A stretch of 64,000 nucleotides of DNA from assembly GCF_014750655.1 (NCBI RefSeq), contig NZ_JABBXD010000005.1, positions 202,203 to 266,202 of the forward strand, written 5' to 3'. The notes beneath the pieces are model-generated. The model saw nothing but the letters and a program-made list of their open reading frames with translations. It was not told where the DNA came from and made no database searches. Below, piece by piece: positions 1 to 8,653 of the stretch (positions within the stretch are counted from its first letter, which is position 1; every line of letters begins with the position of its first letter). The translations under genes and the position numbers were made by a program. This DNA is from Salinimonas profundi. Lineage in GTDB: Bacteria > Pseudomonadota > Gammaproteobacteria > Enterobacterales > Alteromonadaceae.

Positions 1-122
1 CTGCCGTGCAGCTTGAGATGTTGCAAAAGCTAAAAGTACAGCACGAGATGAATCGCGGCTCGGTGGATGTTAAAGACATTTCAGAGGAAGAAGCGAAGTC
101 GCGCGACAAAGACGACAACTAA
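1..122 (+). CDS. C-terminal end of an unrecognised protein (truncated by window edge)
   Basis: An open frame enters from the left edge (codons in phase with position 3) and stops at TAA 120-122. The visible 39 residues are charged and helix-prone (AVQLEMLQKLKVQHEM...) and end in an acidic/basic tail, KSRDKDDN. No domain can be recognised from so short a tail. The frame is the only one of its phase that runs cleanly to a stop directly followed by a strong hairpin, which supports it being the end of a real gene. Confidence 0.5.
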   Translation, partial: AVQLEMLQKLKVQHEMNRGSVDVKDISEEEAKSRDKDDN

Positions 123-131
123 TCCAGAGTC

Positions 132-164
132 TGTATATCGTGGGTGTCCTGCTCACGATATACA
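132..164 (+). terminator. Hairpin after the truncated left-edge gene
   Basis: TGTATATCGTG (132-142) and its perfect reverse complement (154-164) form an 11-bp stem with an 11-nt loop, 10 bases after the stop codon. No T-tract follows, so this is either a weak or factor-assisted terminator or a 3'-end stabilising hairpin. Confidence 0.45.
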
Positions 165-489
165 ATATCATCGCCCCTTTCGTAACGCATCGCTGATGTT
201 GAAATGCGATTCTTCACTTTGATAATTCTTTTCGCAACTTCTACGATTATTATACCACGATCCGTTTTCATTCACTTCAGACAGACACGTCAGGTAAGTG
301 CAACCGTACGCCATTCAGAATGGTATAGAATGCAGTCTGTCAACTGTAAGTAGTTGATATTAGTGACCACCTTAAAATGCACACCGTTCAGATTTGACTT
401 ATCACAACACGCATGTCTTAATGAACAGACTGCAAAAAACGCAACACATTGATTTTTAGATATATTTAAAATTTAATAAGGATCCTCTC
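165..489 (+). promoter_or_regulatory. Leader region of the LuxR-type regulator
   Basis: About 325 bp without a gene. The best promoter match is TTGACT (394-399), a 17-bp spacer and CTTAAT (417-422), about 70 bp before the ATG at 490. A purine-rich AAGGAT ribosome site sits at 478-483. The TACGTA motif seen at the two neighbouring promoters is absent here. Nothing else is recognised. Confidence 0.35.
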
Positions 490-1098
490 ATGACCACGCC
501 TTCCAAGGTGTATCTGGTAGATGACGACAAGCTGATTTTAGAGACGCTGGCCAGGATCTTTAATGAGTCCCATTTCTCTGTTCACACCTTCAGTGATACC
601 CGTGCCTTCCTGAAAAGCGATATCGATACCCATAATGCCTGTGTCATTCTCGATTTGAATATGCCCTACCATACCGGTCTGGACGTGCTGGCTGCACTTA
701 AAAAATCACATCCTGGTTTACCGGTACTTATCTATTCGGGAAAAGCCGATGTCATCACCGCCGTGAAAGCCATGGAAGATGGCGCTGTTACGCTTATCCA
801 AAAGTCCGCAACGCCCGAGCGACTTATCAAAAAAGCACAGGAAGCCATTGTGCAGCGTAAATCACTGCTTCTGGAGCTGGAGCAAACACGCAACGCTAAA
901 GCGTTAATAGCCCATCTGACCGAGCGTGAACTGGATGTCGCAAAACTGGTCTCAGAAGGCTACTCCGCATCAGAAATTGCCGATAAGTTATATATCAGTC
1001 ACCGTACTGTCGAGGCGCACAAATCAAATATATTCAGTAAGCTGGATGTTCATTCTGTGGCATCACTGACGCGCGTGGTACTTCAGGCCGAACGATAA
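490..1098 (+). CDS. LuxR/FixJ-family response regulator
   Basis: A 202-residue two-domain regulator. The receiver domain (about 5-120) has the acidic pocket D11-D12-D13, phospho-acceptor D55 in VILDLNMP and the conserved lysine K105. The C-terminal LuxR-type helix-turn-helix (about 143-200) includes LTERELDVAKLV and SHRTVEAHKSNIFSKL, as in FixJ/NarL proteins. It should bind DNA when phosphorylated. It lies just upstream of a REC-EAL gene and faces a solute-binding/hybrid-kinase operon, so the kinase is the likely phosphodonor. It is the best candidate for binding the TACGTA-centred sites at 1112 and 6243; that assignment is inference. Confidence 0.9.
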   Translation: MTTPSKVYLVDDDKLILETLARIFNESHFSVHTFSDTRAFLKSDIDTHNACVILDLNMPYHTGLDVLAALKKSHPGLPVLIYSGKADVITAVKAMEDGAVTLIQKSATPERLIKKAQEAIVQRKSLLLELEQTRNAKALIAHLTERELDVAKLVSEGYSASEIADKLYISHRTVEAHKSNIFSKLDVHSVASLTRVVLQAER

Positions 1099-1111
1099 TG
1101 GCTGCCGCCTA

Positions 1112-1159
1112 ATTTACGTAATTTCCCGAATACATTGTTGTGCGGATGTTCTCTATATT
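1112..1159 (+). promoter_or_regulatory. TACGTA-type activator site and -10 of the REC-EAL gene
   Basis: ATTTACGTAATTT, two variable bases, then CGAATA spans 1112-1132 with TACGTA at 1115-1120. A TATATT -10-like box lies at 1154-1159. Their centres are 39 bp apart. The same motif and spacing occur upstream of the solute-binding protein gene on the other strand. No good -35 is present, as expected for an activator-dependent promoter. Confidence 0.6.
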
Positions 1160-1185
1160 TCAGCCTCTCGTAAAAAGGGGTGAAA

Positions 1186-3297
1186 ATGTCCGCAAAAGTG
1201 CTTGTTCTGGATGATGATAAGATTATCCGGCTTTCATTGTTCCATGCCCTCACGAAAGAAGGGTTTGCCTGTTCGGCCTGTGCAAGTATCGTTGAGCTGA
1301 TTAAAGCTAGTCGTGCGCTAAATCCTGACGTAATCCTGGTTGATCTCTGTCTGGGTGCCGAAGATGGACTGGATGCATTTTCAGCGCTGGCAGAACATAA
1401 CAGCGCGGCAAAAATTATTGTTATCAGTGGCGCCGATATGGATGTTATCGATGCCGCCTGTCAGGCTGCATCTGCCCAGGGCCTGGATGTTGCCGGCATG
1501 CTTAAAAAGCCTTTTGCATTAAAATCACTGGTTCAGCTTATCCGGGAAGCCACATCAGCAGATGCCAGGCGCGTCTGTGGTCAAACCAATACTGACAGGT
1601 CAGTGACAGACGGGGATCTTCACCAGGCAATTCTGAATCGTGAGTTATCACTGGAATTTCAGCCCAAATTAGATATCCATACTCAGTCACTGGCTGGCGC
1701 AGAGGTACTTTGTCGGTGGCATAGTGAAAAGTTCGGCACTATTGCACCTGATGTGTTTATTCCGATGGCTGAACGCAGCAACAGTATTATTGCCCTGACG
1801 GAATATGTGCTTATCAGCGCTATCCAGTGGCTGTCCGAATTTTTGAAGATAAAATCCCGTTACCCGGCCGGGCTGGTGAGCCAGGACTTTCACCTGTCTA
1901 TCAACATATCTGGACTGTCATTAAATGATACTAACTTCTTAAATAAACTGGACACCCTGATTGGCGATTACCGTGTGCAGCCTTCGCACCTTATGCTGGA
2001 GATGAGCGAATCAGTCGCTATCGGTCAGCATGCTGTCGCCCCGGAGATACTGACCCGCCTGCGACTTAGAGGTTATCGCCTGGCGGTGGACGATATTGGC
2101 AGTGGGCTGGCGTCTATTGAGCAGTTGGTCAGATTGCCCTTCTCAGAGCTTAAAATCCATCGGCGATTTGTCACAACGACAACGAGCGCTTATGAGTCAT
2201 CACTCATTACCAGTACACTGGTTAAGCTGGGTCAGGGGCTGGGATTAAATGTCACTGCCGTGGGCGTTGAAGATGCCGATACCGTGGCAATGCTGGAACA
2301 AATAGACTGTCAGTTTGCGCAAGGTTTCCACTTTGCACCTGCATTGACGCCGGATGCTTTTTCGCAGTGGCTGACCAAACATGCCAGTGAACAGCTGCCC
2401 TACCGCATCGCTACCCTTCGTGCGATGAAACCTCACCCGTCACAACCTGAAGACAGGTTCGACCGACTTGTAAGGTTAATCAGTCGTATTTTTAATATGC
2501 CTGTCTGTGGCATCGCTGTACTTGAAGAAACGCACTGTTATCTGAAAGCAAAAATCGGTCTGAATGCCGAAACGATGCCAGTTGGCAGCGCACTGTGTTA
2601 CCGCTTACTGCCGGACACCGACAGCATTATTATTCCTGACCTTTTAAGAGACGAACATGCTGCCGGCACATCACTGGTAAATGCCCGGCCTCCTTACAGA
2701 TTGTTTGTATCCCATGCGGTGCGGGCAAACAACGGCTGTATATTGGGAAGTGTCTTTGCCGCCGATCGTACACCCGGGAACTGGACGGATAAACAGGAAT
2801 CAACGCTGAAAATGATCGTACGCGTTGTGGAAAAAGAATTTCACTATAATGCTGCGGCCAGTCTTGACGCCGTGAGCCAGATAAGTCACAACGACGCCTT
2901 TACCCGCCGCGCTGATGCGCTGGTTCACATTGCAGCCGGTGCTGAGCATGCTGTGCACGTGGTAAAAATCACAGCGCTTTCCTACCAGGTGACAGTAGAT
3001 GATGTGATTCAACGAATCAGCAAAATGGCCAGAAGTATTCTTTTTGACGCTGACGACCTTGGGCGCACTGGCGAGACGCAGGTAACTGCACTATTTATCG
3101 GCCGCCGCAAGGACGAAGTCATAAAGCTGTTGGTAAAAGCGGAGCTGGAGTTAAAAGATATTGAACAGCAGTCACCGATGATCGACAGCCTGCGCATTAC
3201 GCATTATTCGCCAGATGCTATGTTTGGCGATAGTCTGCAACATATTTTCTGTCAGCCTGAAAAAGCGCGCTCATCACATATCATTATTCGTAGCTGA
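1186..3297 (+). CDS. Response regulator with EAL, GAF and degenerate GGDEF-like domains
   Basis: ATG 1186 is preferred over the in-frame GTG at 1180 because the AAGGGG ribosome site (1175-1180) overlaps that GTG. Order in the 703-aa protein: receiver (1-125, acceptor D53), EAL phosphodiesterase-like domain (about 145-395), GAF (about 423-553), and a C-terminal segment resembling a GGDEF domain whose signature reads GRTGET (626-631). EAL residues retained: E173 (as EVL), N240, E272, D302-D303, K323 and Q379. The AEGVE signature, however, reads AVGVE (V359), and LKID reads LKIH. Role by family: c-di-GMP hydrolysis or sensing under phosphorelay control, like RocR/VieA. Loss of activity is possible. 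Its 3' end overlaps the convergent kinase gene by 24 bp. Confidence 0.85.
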   Translation: MSAKVLVLDDDKIIRLSLFHALTKEGFACSACASIVELIKASRALNPDVILVDLCLGAEDGLDAFSALAEHNSAAKIIVISGADMDVIDAACQAASAQGLDVAGMLKKPFALKSLVQLIREATSADARRVCGQTNTDRSVTDGDLHQAILNRELSLEFQPKLDIHTQSLAGAEVLCRWHSEKFGTIAPDVFIPMAERSNSIIALTEYVLISAIQWLSEFLKIKSRYPAGLVSQDFHLSINISGLSLNDTNFLNKLDTLIGDYRVQPSHLMLEMSESVAIGQHAVAPEILTRLRLRGYRLAVDDIGSGLASIEQLVRLPFSELKIHRRFVTTTTSAYESSLITSTLVKLGQGLGLNVTAVGVEDADTVAMLEQIDCQFAQGFHFAPALTPDAFSQWLTKHASEQLPYRIATLRAMKPHPSQPEDRFDRLVRLISRIFNMPVCGIAVLEETHCYLKAKIGLNAETMPVGSALCYRLLPDTDSIIIPDLLRDEHAAGTSLVNARPPYRLFVSHAVRANNGCILGSVFAADRTPGNWTDKQESTLKMIVRVVEKEFHYNAAASLDAVSQISHNDAFTRRADALVHIAAGAEHAVHVVKITALSYQVTVDDVIQRISKMARSILFDADDLGRTGETQVTALFIGRRKDEVIKLLVKAELELKDIEQQSPMIDSLRITHYSPDAMFGDSLQHIFCQPEKARSSHIIIRS

Positions 3298-5379
3298 GTC
3301 CGCCGTGTTCAGAGCCTGATTAACGTGTGCTAACAGGCTCTGAGTGGAAAACGGCTTTTGTAAAAAAAACCAGCGCTCAGAGTTGCTCCTTTTGTTACCC
3401 ACAAAGCCTGACGTTACCAGAATGCGCAGTGCAGGATGCGTCGTTTGTACCCACTCAGCAAGCTCAAAGCCCGATAGCGCGCCGGGCATTACAACGTCTG
3501 TCAGCACCAGGTCGATGTCAGCTTTAGCGTCCAGTACTTTCAGTGCGTCTTCTGCGGTTTCTGCCTGAATAACCCGGTATCCTTCTTTCTGCAATGTAGA
3601 GGTTGTGCTTTCACGCACCAGTTCATCATCCTCTACCAGCAATATGGTTGTCCCTCTGGTGGGTTGAAGAGGCTTTGCTGGTAAGCGTTTGTTGCCCGAC
3701 GCACAGGTTGGCAAAACCATATGGACTGTCGTTCCTCTGCCTGCCATAGAGTTGATATGCATGTTGCCGCCAGACTGGCGTACAAACCCAAACACCATAC
3801 TTAACCCTAACCCTGTGCCTTTATCGCTGGTTTTGGTCGTAAAGAACGGCTCTAAAACCCGATCCAGCACATCCTGAGCAATCCCCTCACCATCATCTTT
3901 CACAGAAATGTGCACTGTGTCGCCGGCAATACCAAACAATTTTTTGTGGCCGGATTTCTCCAGCCGGATAGTAATTCTGCCGCCATCAGGCATTGCATCT
4001 CTGGAGTTCAGGCATAAATTTACCAGCGCATTCTGTAGCTGTCCCGGGTCGACCCTAACCCACAGCGGCTGGTCAGGTCGCTGAAAGGTTAGCTGGTACT
4101 TCTCGCCAAGGGTGCGTGCCAGCATTTCGACAGATTCGTCGATCAACTCCTCGACAAGAGTCACCTCAGGCTGTAGCTGCTGCTTACTGGCAAATGCCAG
4201 CAGTCGCTGGTTCAGGCGTGCCCCACGCTCTGCAGCGCGCATAATCAGGGTCATCATTCGGGCCAGATCCGGCGCGTCCTGTAACCGACCAATCAGATGA
4301 CGGGTGTTAATCAAAATGACGGTCAGCAGATTATTGAAATCGTGAGCAACGCCACCAGTCAGCTGTCCCAACGACTCCATTTTCTGTGCCTGAAACAGCC
4401 GATAATCAATATCCCGCTTCTCGGTAACATCACGACTGATTGATGCCATGAAATCCGGCTTACGGCCTGGCTCTTCGTGTTGCTCCTTCCAGATTGGAAA
4501 CATTCGCCCCTCTATCCACCGGGTTTGTCCGTCAGGCCGAACAATACGACATTTAAAATCGCGCGGGCTCTGGCGCGCTTCTGTGCGAGCCTTTTCTACA
4601 GCGTCGATATCGTCAGGATGCACCAGCTTTCGCCAGGCTGATTTTTGGTTCAGAACGGCTTTGGCATCGCGCCCGACCATCTTGCTGAAAGCCTGAGACA
4701 CATAAAGCGCTTTCTCACTATCAAATGTTTCAAGCCAAAAGACATCATCTGTATTTTGTAATAACCGCAAAAAGCGCTGCTCGCTAAGTTGCAGACTTGA
4801 ACTAAGTGCAAAACGGTATCGTTCTGAACGAAATAACGCCAGTCCGAGAAACGCCAAAAGAACACTGCTTAATACAATGATAACCATAAACCAGTGACGC
4901 TGCTGAACACGGCGTTTTTCCAGGCTTTCGGCCAATTGACGTTCAATACGATCTGCCTGACTTGAAATCTGATAGATTTCTTCGCGAAACTCCGCATCTA
5001 CCCTGTCTCCGCTCTCAACCAGTGTGTTGAGCTTGAGTGACATCTCCTTCACGTTTTTCAACATGTCCTGAGAGCTACTTTGATTGTTGAGCCGGTGTGC
5101 GATGCTCTGGTATTCGCTTAACGCCTGCGTAATCAGAGCCATACCAACGCGTCGCTGCCACGGACTCTCAGCCTCGCCGCTAAGCGCGAAGTGCATCAGG
5201 CCATTAGTAAAATCGCTTTCAGCCTGTTCAATGGCATAGACCATGGAAACCCGATAATCGACCTCCTTTTCGCGTATGTGAAATATTACTGCGGTTGCTA
5301 TGGATATAATCAGCATGGCCGGGACAATCAGTAATATCCAGCGACTTTTATCCTGCAAATAGCGCAATGAGAGTCTCAT
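3274..5379 (-). CDS. Hybrid sensor histidine kinase (PAS-HisKA-HATPase-REC)
   Basis: The ATG at 5379 overlaps the stop of the upstream solute-binding gene (ATGA), so it is chosen over a GTG 12 bases earlier. In the 701-aa protein, two membrane segments (about 14-34 and 163-183) bracket a helical periplasmic domain. A PAS domain (about 200-320) follows, then HisKA with H346 in the VAHDFNNLL H-box, and an HATPase with its N box, DDGEGI, EPFFTTK and GTGLGLS. A C-terminal receiver has acceptor D628 in LTDVVMP. No HPt domain is present. Translational coupling to the solute-binding lipoprotein suggests that protein is its ligand-sensing partner. The receiver may act as a phosphate sink or relay to the facing regulators. 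Confidence 0.9.
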   Translation of the reverse strand: MRLSLRYLQDKSRWILLIVPAMLIISIATAVIFHIREKEVDYRVSMVYAIEQAESDFTNGLMHFALSGEAESPWQRRVGMALITQALSEYQSIAHRLNNQSSSQDMLKNVKEMSLKLNTLVESGDRVDAEFREEIYQISSQADRIERQLAESLEKRRVQQRHWFMVIIVLSSVLLAFLGLALFRSERYRFALSSSLQLSEQRFLRLLQNTDDVFWLETFDSEKALYVSQAFSKMVGRDAKAVLNQKSAWRKLVHPDDIDAVEKARTEARQSPRDFKCRIVRPDGQTRWIEGRMFPIWKEQHEEPGRKPDFMASISRDVTEKRDIDYRLFQAQKMESLGQLTGGVAHDFNNLLTVILINTRHLIGRLQDAPDLARMMTLIMRAAERGARLNQRLLAFASKQQLQPEVTLVEELIDESVEMLARTLGEKYQLTFQRPDQPLWVRVDPGQLQNALVNLCLNSRDAMPDGGRITIRLEKSGHKKLFGIAGDTVHISVKDDGEGIAQDVLDRVLEPFFTTKTSDKGTGLGLSMVFGFVRQSGGNMHINSMAGRGTTVHMVLPTCASGNKRLPAKPLQPTRGTTILLVEDDELVRESTTSTLQKEGYRVIQAETAEDALKVLDAKADIDLVLTDVVMPGALSGFELAEWVQTTHPALRILVTSGFVGNKRSNSERWFFLQKPFSTQSLLAHVNQALNTADSATNNDM

Positions 5380-6182
5380 AGTGTGTAGCACCGGTCGTAA
5401 TCGGAGGCGGTATCAACTGTCGACATACCCGCCTGGTGCAGTGCCATTTTCACGTCTTGTTGATGGCTGATAAATGACTGGGCTGCATTCCATCGCGCAA
5501 CCAGCCCCGTGTTTTGCTTTTTAATAACAAACGCTGATATTTGTCTGTTTTGCAAAAATCCGTCGCCGTTTTTAATCTGATAGCGTTCAGGGGTTTCGTG
5601 CAGCACCTTCATCAGCGTTGGTCGTGTCATCACCAGTAAATCAGCCCGGCCTGATTTAAGTGCTAATAAGCTCAGCCTGATATCTTCCACCGATAACAAG
5701 GACCCGGACTGATGATGCTGTTGCAATATTGATTCTTCTGACGAACCATTAATCACAACAAACTGCAGGTCCTGTGAGGCAATTGGCGTTTGTGGCACAT
5801 AATTCTGATTATCATTGCGCCATAACACCGCAGTGTCTGATTGTGATAATGGCATAGAAAAACACAAGTTCTGTTCAATCCGGGATTGGGTTACTGCCAT
5901 CCCGGCGGCGATAACATCTATGCGGTTATTGATAAGCGCAGGGATAAGCTTGTCAAAGGACAGTAACACCCATTTGACCTTATCTATACCCATCTGCTGT
6001 ACAACCTGACGAGCAACATCCGGGTAGATACCTTTTACCTTCCCCGCCTCATCTATGTACGAATAAGGCGGTTCGTGGGTATACCCAATTGTAAGCGTAG
6101 CGGGAGCCGGGTCAGGTTTGCAGCCCGACAGCATAGTGACCGCTATCAGAAAACATAGTCGAATGACCGTCGAAATAAGCAT
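5376..6182 (-). CDS. Periplasmic solute-binding lipoprotein (SBP family 3)
   Basis: 268 aa. A short signal peptide ends in the lipobox LSGC (Cys21), so it should be a lipid-anchored periplasmic protein. The rest has the family 3 solute-binding pattern: the TIGYTHEPPYSYIDEAG start of lobe 1, GIYPDVARQV, and DVIAAGMAVTQSR. No ABC permease or ATPase adjoins it; the next gene, overlapping by 4 bp, is a hybrid histidine kinase. A sensory role is therefore more likely than transport, as with the periplasmic domains fused into BvgS-type kinases. The ligand is unknown; amino acids or related small molecules are typical. Confidence 0.85.
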   Translation of the reverse strand: MLISTVIRLCFLIAVTMLSGCKPDPAPATLTIGYTHEPPYSYIDEAGKVKGIYPDVARQVVQQMGIDKVKWVLLSFDKLIPALINNRIDVIAAGMAVTQSRIEQNLCFSMPLSQSDTAVLWRNDNQNYVPQTPIASQDLQFVVINGSSEESILQQHHQSGSLLSVEDIRLSLLALKSGRADLLVMTRPTLMKVLHETPERYQIKNGDGFLQNRQISAFVIKKQNTGLVARWNAAQSFISHQQDVKMALHQAGMSTVDTASDYDRCYTL

Positions 6183-6215
6183 TAATACAGGCTCTACCTA
6201 TTTTGATAGCCCGCC

Positions 6216-6263
6216 AATGTACTTTCCGGTCTGCGTCAGACCTATTCGTAAAATTACGTAAAT
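6216..6263 (-). promoter_or_regulatory. TACGTA-type activator site and -10 of the SBP-kinase operon
   Basis: On the minus strand ATTTACGTAATTT, two variable bases, then CGAATA spans 6263-6243. TACGTA is at 6260-6255 and a TACATT -10-like box at 6221-6216; centres are 39 bp apart, exactly as upstream of the REC-EAL gene. A perfect palindrome GGTCTG-3-CAGACC (6228-6242) abuts the motif on the promoter side. Confidence 0.6.
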
Positions 6264-6513
6264 GTTTATTTTAGAAAGACAATTACAGGCAGTGAGTGGG
6301 ATTTTGAAAAAAGTTGCATGTAGTGGTAGCGCAGCATACTTTGAAAAATAAACGCAGCGCGAACGTTGCTGACTGCCCAAAGCGTAGATCAGGTTTACAC
6401 AATTTCAAGGAAGAACGAGAGATTTTTTATATTCTACTGTCGGCTCCGGTCAGAGCAGGCGTTGGCATGTTAATCAAAAAACAACAGTAAGATTGATGAA
6501 GTACTTTCTATGT
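6264..6513. other. Intergenic stretch between pilin operon end and SBP promoter
   Basis: About 250 bp with no credible gene. A 60-codon open frame on the minus strand crosses this region and the promoter but has no ribosome site and a nondescript product. No further signal was recognised. Confidence 0.4.
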
Positions 6514-6557
6514 CAAAAAAGACGCCCCGTTTAATCACAAAGATACAAGCGGGGCGT
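6514..6557 (-). terminator. Rho-independent terminator of the minor pilin operon
   Basis: On the minus strand ACGCCCCG pairs with CGGGGCGT across a 20-nt loop, followed by C and six T. It lies 8 bases past the stop codon of the pilV-like gene. Confidence 0.8.
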
Positions 6558-6564
6558 ACAAGCG

Positions 6565-8643
6565 TTAAATCTGCGTCAGCTCAATAATCAGACTGTATTC
6601 CTGATTAGACGTTGCATTCAAGCCGGTGCTCAATGAAATCCGGTCAGCTTCCACAATGGTGCCATCCGGGTACTGCACTTTCAGCGTGACATTGAAGTAA
6701 TTTTTCTCAAACGCAAAGATAATGTCGCCTTTCCAGTTTTCTGACATATTTTCGCAACTAAAGAACGGTGTCGATTTCCCTTTAGGGATCGTAATTGGGC
6801 AATTAAACTGCGACGGTGAGTTAGTAATTGTCAGATTAGACAGATCAACATAGCTGGCCTTTTTGCTGTTATTGGTTTCACAGGGTTGCGTTTCACCATT
6901 TAGCGTAATCAGGCAGTTGATATTACCAATCAGTGCAAAGAATTTTTCTGATGCGGCCTTACTGTTTACCGTCACCAGCAGCGAATTATCCAGCTTACCG
7001 CCCAAAAAGTAGGTGGGAGAAATACCCGGTGTACCCGTGATACCTGCGTTATAGCCCATGGCAAAATTGGTAATAGCCGTGGTTCCGTCACTTAATGCTT
7101 CGACCCGGCCCCGGCTGTAGGTGCCGTAAAAATCGTTCACCGGATCAAGAATCGTTTGAATATTTTCATTAGTTACCGTGGCAATAGCCGAATATTTTGA
7201 ACTCCACTGGGACAATAACGTCAGGTTGACATCATAAAATGGTGCGTAGGCTTTCCAGTCCTCCTTGCCGGCCTCGATCATCGCTTTAAGTGCCTGCTTG
7301 TGGCTGGCAGTCATTCTGTCCAGATAAATACCGCGCGAAATTAACTGCTGACCACCGGGACCCATTGTAATAGAGCGGTCGGTCGGTTTGGTGGGTGTCC
7401 CCTCGCCCTGTACGCTGGCGGCTATCGCGGCTTCAGTATAGGCGGTGTAGTTGGTCAGAGTCTGGGTATCCAGCAAATATCTGTCACTGAACTGAATAAC
7501 GTCCAGCAACTGCCAGTCCGGATACATCTGAAAATAGCCATCTACACGCTTAAACCGACATACCTCATCGTAAGCATCGCCCACTGATGAAGCCGGCAGG
7601 AAACTGCCATCATTCATCCGCTTATAGTGGCCGTGTGGCTTGCCGCCTTCTTTGCGATAGTATTGCTCTTGTTCGACCATTGCCGGTGTATCATGATGGT
7701 CGCGGCAACAGGTATTACAGATAGCAGGCTGCTGACTACCGTCAGCATTACCGGTTTGTTTTTCTATCTTTTCACCGGGTTTAACCACCAACTCACTACC
7801 ATCGTAGTCGGTCATACTGGGTGTGTAGCCATCACCTGAGCCGGCCAGCGTGCACGAACAATTTACAGTTAAAAAATCTTCCTGCTCCAGTTTGTCAGTC
7901 TGATCGGGCAGATTGATATAACGGATGGTTTCAAACTGGACAAGGTTGTTGTCACCCTGCTTATCAATATCCGGTACCGGCTTACTGGTTTCGATACTTT
8001 CGCCATTACCCAGTTCGTAGGAAATTACATCAGGTGCCAGACCGGGTGTGTACGCCACCTTGGGCTGATTCTTGGCACCGTCTGACTCGTTATTGGCCTG
8101 AAAGCTTCTGGCTAACAAAACCGGAGCTACATTGCCTTCGACCGCAATGGATTTTGTCTCACCCTGTGGATCAGTCCAGCTGACATTGACCGTCACGATT
8201 TTCTGCCCGGGAACATCCGGGGCGGGCACCGGTATGCCAATGTCGCCTTCTGTTAACCAGGTGTCCGGCACGCCGTCACTGTCTGTATCGGTATAAAACT
8301 GATTCTCAACCGCCCAGGTTCTGGTAAAGGTGTAAGTTTTAGTGGCATCAGTTTTTATGTCCACCACCACACTTCCGGCATTCAGACCGCCGCCGGCATC
8401 GTCGCCGATATCGTTGTATGCCGGCAGACCGGCGGTGGTGCGCAACACATCAAACTGACGCAAATCGTCCAGTTTTTCCTGTGCAAGCTGCAAGGCCACC
8501 TGACGTAAGTTAAGTTTGGCATCGCTGCGCATATATTCGGTTTGCAGGGTGACAAAGCCTGTAACACCCAACATGATAATTAACGAAGCGATTAATACTT
8601 CTACCAGAGAGAACCCTTTAATATTTTTTTTATGGCTTATCAC
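6565..8643 (-). CDS. pilV: PilV-like minor pilin with a very large C-terminal domain
   Basis: GTG start at 8643 with a strong AGGAG site 7 bases upstream. The 692-aa protein begins with a type IV prepilin leader: cleavage after G10 (KG/FSLVEV), Glu at mature position 5, and a hydrophobic N-terminal helix. Typical PilV proteins are about 150-200 aa, so roughly 500 residues are extra. The extension contains a Cys-rich stretch around residues 260-350 (CSC, CNTCC) and a later Cys/Asn-rich beta-type region. It is the last gene of a fimT-pilW-pilX-pilV-type operon. Role by family: priming or tip assembly of type IV pili; the extension may be an adhesin, which is inference. Confidence 0.8.
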   Translation of the reverse strand: MISHKKNIKGFSLVEVLIASLIIMLGVTGFVTLQTEYMRSDAKLNLRQVALQLAQEKLDDLRQFDVLRTTAGLPAYNDIGDDAGGGLNAGSVVVDIKTDATKTYTFTRTWAVENQFYTDTDSDGVPDTWLTEGDIGIPVPAPDVPGQKIVTVNVSWTDPQGETKSIAVEGNVAPVLLARSFQANNESDGAKNQPKVAYTPGLAPDVISYELGNGESIETSKPVPDIDKQGDNNLVQFETIRYINLPDQTDKLEQEDFLTVNCSCTLAGSGDGYTPSMTDYDGSELVVKPGEKIEKQTGNADGSQQPAICNTCCRDHHDTPAMVEQEQYYRKEGGKPHGHYKRMNDGSFLPASSVGDAYDEVCRFKRVDGYFQMYPDWQLLDVIQFSDRYLLDTQTLTNYTAYTEAAIAASVQGEGTPTKPTDRSITMGPGGQQLISRGIYLDRMTASHKQALKAMIEAGKEDWKAYAPFYDVNLTLLSQWSSKYSAIATVTNENIQTILDPVNDFYGTYSRGRVEALSDGTTAITNFAMGYNAGITGTPGISPTYFLGGKLDNSLLVTVNSKAASEKFFALIGNINCLITLNGETQPCETNNSKKASYVDLSNLTITNSPSQFNCPITIPKGKSTPFFSCENMSENWKGDIIFAFEKNYFNVTLKVQYPDGTIVEADRISLSTGLNATSNQEYSLIIELTQI

Positions 8644-8653
8644 GTCAGTACTC

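Noticed and set aside
6198..6380. A 60-codon minus-strand open frame upstream of the solute-binding gene
   Set aside because: It spans the candidate promoter, has no ribosome site and shows no protein-like features.
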